From contig NC_091883.1 in the NCBI RefSeq assembly GCF_019399895.1, positions 352,377 through 416,376 on the forward strand: 64,000 nt of DNA, read 5' to 3'. The notes below the pieces were generated by a model. It made no database searches. It saw nothing but the letters and a program-made list of their open reading frames with translations, and had not been told where the DNA came from. The translations under genes and the position numbers were made by a program. Positions 56,067 through 64,000 of this stretch are shown here, in pieces (position 1 is the first letter of the stretch; each line of letters begins with the position of its first letter). The DNA comes from Cardiocondyla obscurior (Eukaryota; Arthropoda; Insecta; Hymenoptera; Formicidae).

Positions 56067-56144
56067 GTAGGATAAGAGAACATATTGTAAGGAAGAAAAT
56101 ATTGAGGTGTATAAACACACTCAACTTCTTCCCTAGGGGAGGGA

Positions 56145-56654
56145 TGTTCCCAAACCCCGTTACAACACGAAACATGACGCAGGGCATTTCGGCATAAGTA
56201 TCTCAATTAATAACCTCGAGGATGCAAGATCAGCAAACCTCCTTAAGAAATTAAATAATAAGAAACAAGAGAAACACGCGAGAACTTATTGCCGAAATCG
56301 CTGAGTTGCATTCGCCGAACAACCGAAGTTCGGCATTGCAACCCGATGACGCCAAGGCCCTGCGTCACTATTAAATAACCGCGAACCGTCACGGACGGGT
56401 AGTCGCATCTGAGTCCGTGCCGTAAACTGAGAGCGTGAGATAACCAAAGTTCGGTCGCGGCATGTAAGAGGAGACCCGCGGAGCCGAAGACGCGTGACAA
56501 CGCGAGGACGTGCGCCGAACCGACCAAAAGGGAAACAGGAAGATAGAAAAAGTAACAACGCAACTTAATAAAAATCTAAGTCTTTATTAAAAACTACTAC
56601 TTTCGCCCTCCCTCACGGATCCCGAAGACCCCGTGCACCGGCCCCGGTGCAACA
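56145..56654 (+). repeat. 3' LTR of gypsy element 2
   Basis: 510 bp, starts TGTTCCCAAACC after a CTAGGGGAGGGA polypurine tract and ends GGTGCAACA. It differs from the 5' LTR by several small indels and substitutions, so it is clearly older than element 1. Confidence 0.9.
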
Positions 56655-57058
56655 ATTTTTATGAGATTTCCCGATGAGAGCAGTTATACTGATACCGATA
56701 AAGAAAATTGTAAAAGTATACTCATGGCAACGAATGCACATAAACGTACTCACAATTCTCAAAATCAAGTAAAGAGTAACAAGGGTCACAAATATAAGAA
56801 TATAATCGCTCCTGTGCTGAGTAAAAAAATTGGACAAGGTATACCATACGCTGTAACATTAAACAATAATAAAATCGATTATGTTGATTGGGATGATCCA
56901 AACGAGCTCGAGTAGATCATTCGATTGCTTGAAGCCTCACGTTACGCGTGGGCCATAACGCTCACACAATGAGATTTTATCAATTATTGACGAACTCTGC
57001 GAAGTGGGGCTTATTATAAATTAATGTATGCATACACATTTAATCATTTGATATCGAA

Positions 57059-57451
57059 ATGCCGATTAACAAGTTTGGAACATTGCTTAAAGATGGTGGA
57101 GGAAGTAATACTAATCAACATTATCGATATAATGCGTTAGTTAGAAATTACGTGCGCGATAACGCTCTATGTGTAACATCCACCGATTACGACGCGCGAT
57201 CACGCAAAATTAAGCATGTAGCTGAACATTTGGACGATGATGATGCTGTCAACAAACAATATGTTCAACAAAATTTACAGATTTTAAAGAATGAAATTGT
57301 GGAACTTTATAATAATAATGTTCAACAGAATGTGCAGAATTTAAAAGATCAACTAAATGAATTGAATAAGAAAATAGAAATACTACAGAGTAGTCTACAG
57401 GTTGTGGTAAACACGCTTCGCAATAAATTTATTCGCAGTGAACAGAATTAA
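57059..57451 (+). CDS. Polinton coiled-coil protein, possible fibre-like
   Basis: 130 residues, intact. It begins M-P-I-N-K-F-G, has a K-H-V-A-E-H-L-D-D-D-D-A-V-N-K-Q-Y-V segment in the middle, and then a long region rich in Q, N, L and E with heptad-like spacing. The D-A-V-N-K-Q-Y-V type motif followed by a coiled coil is what one sees before trimerised tails of virion appendages. It follows the structural gene and precedes the integrase on the same strand. Function is inferred, not shown. Confidence 0.6.
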   Translation: MPINKFGTLLKDGGGSNTNQHYRYNALVRNYVRDNALCVTSTDYDARSRKIKHVAEHLDDDDAVNKQYVQQNLQILKNEIVELYNNNVQQNVQNLKDQLNELNKKIEILQSSLQVVVNTLRNKFIRSEQN

Positions 57452-57579
57452 ACAGCTGCCGTTGCCGTTGCCGTTGTCGCTGCCGTTGCTGCCATTGCCG
57501 TTGCCATTGCCGTTGCCGTTGGTGTTGCCATTGCCGTTATCGTTAAAATTGCTTTTAATAGTGCCGTTGCTATTAAAAA
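57452..57579. repeat. (GCCGTT)n hexamer repeat upstream of integrase
   Basis: About fourteen GCCGTT/GCCATT-type units between 57456 and 57541, then a short AT-rich leader to the integrase start at 57580. Both frames across it give proline/leucine or glycine/asparagine runs that look like composition artefacts. Confidence 0.85.
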
Positions 57580-58516
57580 ATGTCAAAGAAAATAAGCTCA
57601 GAAAAACTACAATTGGTAAACGAATTGCATACACCAGCGAGAAGAAATTTTTCTCGAAGGCGTGTCATAGTGCGCGGGTATGATGACTTGTGGCAAGCTG
57701 ATGTAGTCGAGATGCGTCCATACACACGTGTCAACCAAGGTTACCACTACATATTCACCGTTATCGATGTGCTGAGCAAGCATGCATGGGCTGTACCATT
57801 AAAGACAAAAAGCGGTATCGAAGTTGCAACAGCGATTGCAAAGATCTTTCGCAATAATAAAAGATGTCCAAATAATCTTCAAACTGATAAAGGAAAAGAA
57901 TTTTACAACGCAAACGTACAAAAACTCTTAAAAAAACATAATATTAACCATTATTCTACATACACTGTAATGAAAGCGTCAGTTGTCGAACGATTTAATC
58001 GAACGCTTAAAAACGCTATGTGGAAAATGTTTACACTCAATGGAAATTATAAATGGCTTGATTCACTGCAGCAGCTTGTTTTGATTATAATATGCGAAAC
58101 ATCGAACTATTGGTATACGACCTGTCGATGTTACCCCTGCAAACGCAGGCAAACTCTTGGCAACGGTCTACAGCCGCATAAAGATTGCTGCTCCAGCACG
58201 GTTTAAAACTGGTGATTCAGTACGTGTTAGCAAATTCAAAACAATATTTGAAAAAGGCTATACACCAAATTGGACTACGGAAGTATTTACAATCGTCAAA
58301 GTGCAAAAAACTAATCCTGTGACATACTTGTTGGAGGATTCTTGTGGAAAACCTATCGCTGGAGGATTCTATGAACAGGAATTGCTTCACGTAAATAATC
58401 CTGATGTATATCTTGTTGAAAAAGTGTTACGAAAACAAGGAAATAATGTTTATGTAAAGTGGCTGGGATTTAATAATTCACATAACTCATGGATATGCAA
58501 GAATAACGTTTTATAA
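57580..58516 (+). pseudogene. Polinton integrase (rve core plus chromodomain), one frameshift
   Basis: The first frame (57580-58206) holds the DDE core: D41 in W-Q-A-D-V-V-E, D103 in Q-T-D-K-G-K-E-F and E137 in V-V-E-R-F-N-R-T. The frame changes near 58080-58150, and the second frame (58157-58516) continues with an S-R-I-K-I-A-A-P-A-R-F-K-T-G-D-S-V-R segment and a C-terminal chromodomain (Y-L-V-E-K-V-L, then V-K-W-L-G-F and N-S-W). Together about 310 residues, typical for Polintons. The chromodomain may guide insertion to particular chromatin. PolB lies convergently to the right. Confidence 0.85.
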
Positions 58517-58703
58517 GAATTTTATATAATTAAAAATAATTTTTTATTTACAATATATAATGTATAATGTATAATGTATAATGTATAATATATATAAAAA
58601 AAATTTTTTTACAACGGTATTTTATAATGCCCCCATGGTAATGTTTCAATAGAATCCTGTATAATATATCGTTTATCATCATATGGACTTAAAGGTTTTT
58701 TCC
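58517..58703. repeat. Intergenic (TATAATG)n-type repeat between integrase and PolB
   Basis: A run of ATAATGT units at about 58553-58592 lies in the gap between the convergent genes. It may contain both polyadenylation signals; nothing else is seen. Confidence 0.6.
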
Positions 58704-61700
58704 TCACGTATACACTTCGTGCAGCTTAGATCTTATACATGTTTGCTGACGCGTCATTTCTATTTCCTCCTTCAAGCATCGTGTGTAATCATCAAACGTT
58801 ATCTTCTTGGCGACAACATTACTCTTAACACCTTTAATCTTTTTTGTATCTTTTTTACCATCTACTCGTAATGCATACATTTTTGCTCGAAGTCCAATAA
58901 ATTCAGTCATGATCGCTCCATTGTTTTCATCTTTCATCAAACCTGGTACTTTTTTATTGACTTGTGGAATACCATACACATTGTCACAAGCGTAATCACT
59001 TGTATCAAATCTATTAATATCACGTTTCATAATCTCATAAACGTCTTCGCACTCTATATGATATATAAGACTGTCTGTGTCAGTATACATAATTTTACAT
59101 TTATTTTGATAAAGAGGTTGCATGTACTCATGATGAAATTCATATAAACATGTTTTAGATATGTCCAGAATGCACATTCCAACATAGATCGGTTTATTAA
59201 ATTTCACTTCAAGTTTACGCATTTCAATCGCTACCAGATTTTCGGCGAAAATGCTACGACTATGAAAATTCGGTTTCGAGATCAATGCCTCAGCACCAAA
59301 TCTGCCCTCCCAATGTGTTACGAGCCTTACATCAACATGATTACGCACGTTCTCCATAGTTTTTCCAAATACTGCATTATTCATTAATTTATACAAGTTT
59401 TTTCAAAATCATTTTTGCAAGCGTTCTAAATTTGGTATTAAGTTCTATATAAACACGTAGCCATGGGGATTGTTTAAATTGTAATATGCGATGTATTTTT
59501 GTAAGATGCAGTCCATGATTAATACATTGCTGTAAATTGCGATAATGAATGATGTAACGCTTCTTATCATATAAGGTTGCGAGAAGCTTGTCCTGCCGCT
59601 TACCGGGTGGCTTATCGCGCGTTGGACAGAATGGCAGGTCGGCATGCGCATCATGTAAACGTTGTGAATACTCTAAATCAACCTCGAAAATATAACCATT
59701 GGGTGAGTCTAGTGGCACACTCATCACATCGAAATTAGAAACATTGTCAACCCATTGAAAATCGGCATATGGTAGCGGTTGACACATCGCCCATCCATAC
59801 AAATTATTAACATCAAAATACATTAAATATGTTGATGATTTTGATGAATCATATGACTGCATATATTTATTATTGGCACATGCATATCTGCTTGAGCATT
59901 GACTTAAACCGCCGTATACCACGTTCAATAAACATAACCATATCAATGTCAGTAAGAAGTTCAAATTTTACACCCGTGTGTTTTAACATCGCGTCCCACG
60001 TAAAACCTGGTAAGGTGTAATAATATGCGGGATCAAGTTTGTAACTCACTATACAGCTGTCTCTAAAGTTTTCAAATATGTCGGCTAATAACAAGACATC
60101 AGTTTTTAAATACAGATCACTGTATACTCCGAGCGTTTGAATTGAGAATCGTTGCCAGATATCTATAGCGTGTGCATAATCATTTTCGGATACTGTATCA
60201 TCAGTCAATGAGCTGTAAAATGATTCATGTGGAGGCAAACATACCTCTTCCAATTTTTCAATACTGTCAACATATTCATATGGAAAGACTCCTTTACGTG
60301 TTAATAAATCAAAATTTTCATTAGTTAGATTAGAAAATTCATATCGCGACACTCGCAATTTATCTTTACTTAGAAATGATGCTAACTTCTCAAGACTTGT
60401 ATTTAGAAATTTAAATGAATCAATAAACCTTAATTTTATACAATTATTTCTATTATCGGTGGTGCTTTTAACATTTTTTGTAAATGATATATATTTCTCT
60501 TTCGTTATGGGAAGCAGTTCTATAGTTCCTTCATAGGCAGTTGCAATTTCTTTGATAATAAAATGTGCATCGTAACCCGATAAATTATGAAAAACTATGG
60601 GAATACAATTCGAATCCATATAATTTATATTACAATTTGAATGTGCTGGTCCTCTATATCGACCGGTTAAGTGACAGTGATCGCGGACTCGTATGTCATC
60701 TGATACAAATGGTTTTTCACATATGTGACAATGTGTAGCTTTGTTAAAATTTTCCAACTCGTCTTGTGTAAAATCAGCCATGGGTACATTAGCTGATAAA
60801 ATTGTTTTTACATTATGCGCTAAATTTTTAAGTTCCTCGGCGAACCATGCGACACAGTTATTACCACGATTAAACCGATACATTGATAGCGACTTGTTGT
60901 ATTAACAGCATACATAATACCCTATGCTAAAAACCTTATGATGTTGGCGTGCGCATGTAGATGTGGTGGAGTCAGCATTCGTTTTTTCTAGGGTACATTC
61001 CAAATCGGCATATACCACAAATGGAACTCGTTCTTTTCTAGTATAGTTGTCAAAACTTAACCATTTTTTTTCATCACATGGTAATATAATTGCGCACTCA
61101 TTAATTTTTCCACAATCTACGCTGTGTACCATTAATCTTTCACTCGAACTAAAGTAATGTAAGCATCTGGAATAAAGAATATAAATGCATAAAAATTTTT
61201 TTATTGTATAAAAGAAAAAAACATTTTTTACTTACATTTTATACTTACCGATCACAAAAATATTTCTTACTCTTTGTTTTACTAAGCTGTGAACTTATAA
61301 GACGTGATAAATTTTTTATCAATGAAAAATGTCCAACATCATTATCTCGCTGTGTGTACAACAAATGAATGTGTCTCTCTCGTACTTTATCTGTGAGTTG
61401 TATTGGTAGAATTTTTTTCTTCTCAATCGTATATATGTTGATGGAAATATTATTAAGATTTTCAAATTTTTTAACATGTTTCATAGTTATTGGAAACTCA
61501 ATACCTTCAAGATTTAACACTGTTGCATAATGTGGATATGATATTATTCGATCCACATGTTTCTCGGCTGGGTATAGAGCGGCTACCACTGACCATGCGA
61601 AACATGCATTGTCAGCAGATTGTATATTTATCACAGCTCTTTTCATTTTAATTTCCTGTGGTAATATCACATGGCACCCAGCATGTAATGAATTGTGTTT

Positions 61701-62327
61701 ATTTACATTTATCATCAAATTATGTATACGCGACAGTGCCCACCCGCTGTCACGTTCTTGAAATTCGTCCAAGGATGTGAGAATAGGCTCGATAATGCGT
61801 GACTCATACCACTCTTGTAGATCACTTGAACGAAAGAGTTCACCGTTTTTTGTACACACACTTTTATTTGCAGTTTTATTGTTAGCTACAAATTCACCAT
61901 TAAATACAACATTAATTTTTATATTGTTATGTTTATGCATAACATTTTGCACATGTTTTAATACAATGTCTCGCGCATCTTCCAGAAATTTGTGAGGCTC
62001 GATATAGTTTGAATTAATTACCACACCAGTTAATATGCGGCTTTCAAAAGCTGTGTCAATTTCACGCCATCGAAGTCCTTTATTCTTTGTATTATGTCCA
62101 GCACCCACATGAATAAAACGTTGTTTTGTTAAATCTCTTAAACTTTCGATACGTGCAATACATGCAACTAGTGATTGCTTCGCACCGATTGATAATCTTG
62201 CACGTTTATTTCGCCCCTGGTCCTCCAATAATTCGATGTATTCTTCACATTGCTGATTCCATGCATTAAATTCTTCTAAAGTCAATCGATCTGCTTGCGT
62301 TGTCAACTGTTGCTCTCGTCGATCCAT
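58704..62327 (-). pseudogene. Polinton family B DNA polymerase, with an intron and several breaks
   Basis: Exon 1 is 62327-61249 and exon 2 starts at 61166 after an 82-bp GT-AG intron. The junction restores a C-D-R-C zinc-finger-like segment. Blocks along the protein: W-R-E-I-D-T-A-F near residue 86, an exonuclease D-x-E (V-Y-A-D-L-E, near 61010), a C-H-I-C...H-C-H zinc region near 60730, exonuclease blocks V-F-H-N-L-S-G-Y-D-A-H and Y-S-D-L-Y-L-K-T-D, then polymerase D-V-N-N-L-Y-G (near 59810) and Y-T-D-T-D-S (near 59080). Breaks: TAA at 60902-60904, a frameshift near 59913 and two indels in A runs near 59412 and 59400. The enzyme is of the protein-primed type and would copy the element. Confidence 0.88.
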
Positions 62328-62963
62328 TTTATTCTCGAGATTTCAATATGTTAAATGATAAAATGTGATGTATGCTCCACAGTTTTATATGTGGTATATG
62401 ACAAACTGCTACGTTTACATTTTTAAGTAAGTTCAATGAATTCATAGCGATTATGTCAGCATTTTAAGTATTAACCTTCATAACGATGGAGAACAGATGA
62501 AACACTGGAAGCCGCCTGATAATTTTATATTTTTTAATGTTAGCAGTTTTGCACGTGCATATTGTGATAAGTGACATACATGTGGCGTCTACAAATTTTT
62601 TGCTTAGTATTTTTTTTCAACACATGTGTATAGCGGCGCCTACAAATTTGCGCTTCTGATGCAATCTTCATAACATTATTACCTATATAAAATCACTGTT
62701 TTTTTCATTTAAAACTAAACGCTTGTAATCCACACCATTGTCTGAGATAACTGGCACGTGCGGCGCCTGCAAATCTTGCATTTCCAATGCAATGCAGTAG
62801 CACGTGTGGTGCCCGCAAATCTTACATTTCTGATGCAATCTTTATGATATCATTTTTTATTTTAAGACTAATGCTTGTGATCCCCACTATTACCTACAAA
62901 TGTGATCTATATAAATACCATCGGGTGACAGTTCACTAAATTTATATTTTGTGTTAAGAGAAT
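62328..62963. promoter_or_regulatory. Divergent promoter region with four repeated blocks
   Basis: Between PolB (minus) and the cysteine-rich gene (plus). A CATATAAAA-type box for PolB lies near 62384-62394 and a CTATATAAATA box for the plus gene at 62907-62917, with an initiator-like TTCACT about 26 bases on. Between them, four blocks near 62577, 62630, 62760 and 62803 share a TGYGGYGCCYRCAAATYTT core, three of them followed by TGCATTTC/TGATGCAAT. Confidence 0.6.
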
Positions 62964-63359
62964 ATGGCTGATTTAAATGCTGTAAATGACAATGGAGAAT
63001 TAATGGATTTATCTGATGAGGATGATATTGGATTGCCCAACGATAGTGATTATATGAGTGATCAAAGTGAAGATCTCGAAGATTGTATTTCTCGAAAAAT
63101 AGATTCGCCACAACTTTTCGCGCTTAATGGACGTACTAAACATTGTATGTTGTCTTTTTATTATTGCACACCTAGTGAAGCTATTGCAGTATGTGCACCA
63201 TGTATGATTAATTTAGCTGATGTGGGTGGGCCAATGATTGCCATTCGCAAACATGAAATTGATACTCAAAACGCATTATGCGGTAGATCATGTGGTAATT
63301 GTGGACTTCCAATATATATGATAATTTCATGCAACATGTGTCCTGTGTGTGTTGCCTAG
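62964..63359 (+). CDS. Cysteine-rich acidic Polinton protein, function unknown
   Basis: 131 residues, intact. The N-terminal half is acidic (D-L-S-D-E-D-D, then S-D-Q-S-E-D-L-E-D). The C-terminal half has C-A-P-C, C-G-R-S-C-G-N-C and C-N-M-C-P-V-C, which suggests zinc binding. TATA box at 62907-62917. It lies divergently from PolB. No family recognised; a regulatory role is possible from the acidic/zinc-binding layout. Confidence 0.6.
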   Translation: MADLNAVNDNGELMDLSDEDDIGLPNDSDYMSDQSEDLEDCISRKIDSPQLFALNGRTKHCMLSFYYCTPSEAIAVCAPCMINLADVGGPMIAIRKHEIDTQNALCGRSCGNCGLPIYMIISCNMCPVCVA

Positions 63360-63518
63360 GAACAAAAACTTACACAATTTGAAGATTTAATCCCCCCACT
63401 TAATTGATGCATTTCTTATTAGTGGTGGGGATATATATATAAAAAATCTTGGAACAATTATATCACATTAAATGTAACACGCGCATCAAACTGATCTGTT
63501 ATTACCGTTCTTAATGTG

Positions 63519-64000
63519 ATGGATTTTTACGTGCCAACTAATACAAATATGGAATTTAATGTGCCAGCTAATACTACATCATATGAGTGTAATATGAATT
63601 ATTACACGCCAGCTAATGCATCTAGCACATCATGTGTAAATAATGAGTGAGTATTAATTTTTTTAACTAAAAAATTTTTTTAATAAAAACTTTATATGGT
63701 CATTTTTGTTTTTACACTAGCTCATCTAAAGATCGTGCAATCCGTATTCTATGTAAGCAATATGCATTGACGGCTACGAGTTATAAATATTTAGAAATTG
63801 GTGTTAATGTTGGAACACCTAGTTATGTGGAAATTATTATTGGCGATAATCGAGGATTGGAAATGCCGCTATCTCTCGAGGCTTGGAAATCACTCTGCGA
63901 GTATCGTGCAAACATTTTAAGTTTGCTCCACAACGATTTTAAAAATCCTCAAGACTTCGTGTACCTCGGTGCGTTGACAGCCAGACTACGCAACTTTAAT
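63519..64000 (+). CDS. Spliced Polinton-side gene, 3' end outside the window
   Basis: Exon 1 is 63519-63646 and exon 2 starts at 63721 after a 74-bp GT-AG intron; the frame stays open to the window end. Exon 1 repeats an A/T-N-T-type unit (P-T-N-T, P-A-N-T-T, P-A-N-A-S). Exon 2 encodes A-I-R-I-L-C-K-Q-Y-A-L, then E-I-G-V-N-V-G-T-P-S-Y-V-E-I-I-I-G and L-E-A-W-K-S-L. A TATATATATAAAA box at 63429-63445 precedes it. No family recognised. Its small intron parallels the gene at 39521. Confidence 0.55.

Larger units (their letters stand above)
47911..56654 (+). mobile_element. Ty3/gypsy errantivirus-like element 2, full length but decayed
   Basis: 8744 bp between ATTT duplications (47907-47910 and 56655-56658). 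LTRs of 514 and 510 bp, TGGTGGCAACGG primer-binding site, short start exon with donor, ORF1, gag, pol, env, polypurine tract. It keeps the integrase end and the N-terminal env subunit missing from element 1, and is about 1 kb longer for that reason. Single-base indels and stops occur throughout, so none of the large genes is intact. Confidence 0.9.
47086..57024 (+). pseudogene. Polinton structural protein gene, split by the gypsy insertion
   Basis: The left part (47086-47906) starts at ATG 47086, changes frame before 47225 and includes repeated L-T-P-K-x-K-R segments and a G-P-L-R-Q-K-Y-L-G-A-V-L block. The right part (56659-57024) continues with T-N-A-H-K-R, K-Y-K-N-I-I-A-P-V-L and Y-V-D-W-D-D-P-N-E-L, followed by one more frame change. 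The two parts meet exactly at the ATTT duplication of gypsy element 2. The family is common in insect Polintons and lies after the ATPase; its exact role in the particle is not known to me. Confidence 0.7.
38500..64000. mobile_element. Polinton/Maverick (adintovirus-like) element, decayed, right end outside window
   Basis: Contains the Polinton hallmark set: major capsid, penton-like minor capsid, adenain-like protease, FtsK/HerA-type packaging ATPase, retroviral-type integrase with chromodomain, and family B DNA polymerase, together with several small genes. Without the 8.7-kb gypsy insertion at 47911-56654 it spans about 17 kb, within the usual Polinton range. Nearly every large gene carries stops or frameshifts, many in A runs. 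Both ends are unresolved. Confidence 0.85.

Noticed and set aside
57456..57541. CRISPR-like or coding repeat upstream of integrase
   Set aside because: A simple GCCGTT microsatellite with no spacers; the leucine/proline frame across it is compositional.

Overview
The window reads as nuclear DNA of an insect, most likely an ant or another hymenopteran (inference). The grounds are an AT-rich background, small GT-AG introns, an insect 7tm_6 odorant-receptor gene fragment, TA-flanked palindromic MITEs and large transposable elements. No bacterial operons, rRNA or CRISPR were seen. Host genes are few: the 3' end of a coding exon (1-66), a nine-exon divergent cyclin gene carrying an in-frame stop (417-3235), a two-exon CCCH/RING zinc-finger gene on the minus strand (5946-6527) and an odorant-receptor remnant lacking its first and last exons (20544-22138).

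From 3.4 to 28 kb the window is a graveyard of mobile DNA. It holds a long LTR-like repeat (3377-4963), a pogo/Tc5-type transposase remnant (8933-10460), and an inverted pair of a dispersed repeat with a tRNA-like core (10878-11606 and 22424-22904). The first copy of that pair is split by a 227-bp solo LTR. Next come an internally deleted Ty3/gypsy provirus (11607-14407) and a 5'-truncated copia element (14408-19522). The copia element carries two nested insertions, a MITE and a 1250-bp LTR with a GTGC target duplication. Further on are more MITEs, a piggyBac-like C-terminus, and a minus-strand LINE whose reverse-transcriptase half (26380-28205) and endonuclease half (36500-37440) are now separated.

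Between the two LINE halves lies a nearly intact Ty3/gypsy (errantivirus-like) element (28431-36180). It has 406-bp LTRs that differ at about five positions and a GTTC target duplication. Its genes are a short ORF1, gag-pol and a baculovirus-F-like env. Its visible breaks are a stop in pol, a deletion that removes the integrase end and the N-terminal env subunit, and a stop before the env membrane anchor. A related, more decayed copy occupies 47911-56654 and a third is at 11607-14407. All three share the short ORF1 and a short start exon ending at a GTAAGT splice donor, which suggests a spliced env message.

From about 38.5 kb to the window end there is a Polinton/Maverick (adintovirus-like) element, decayed but readable. 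Listed from left to right it holds a small spliced gene, a conserved Polinton protein with decaying tandem 3' copies, and the major capsid protein. These are followed by the penton-like minor capsid protein, a fused PLA2-like/protease protein, and the packaging ATPase. Then come a structural protein, a coiled-coil protein, the chromodomain integrase, a protein-primed-type DNA polymerase B containing an 82-bp intron, and two further small genes. The second gypsy copy is inserted in the structural gene with an ATTT target duplication. All large Polinton genes except the coiled-coil one carry stops or frameshifts, so the element is a dead virus-like insertion. Repeat arrays in its noncoding parts (38904-39410 and 62570-62860) are among the less expected observations.
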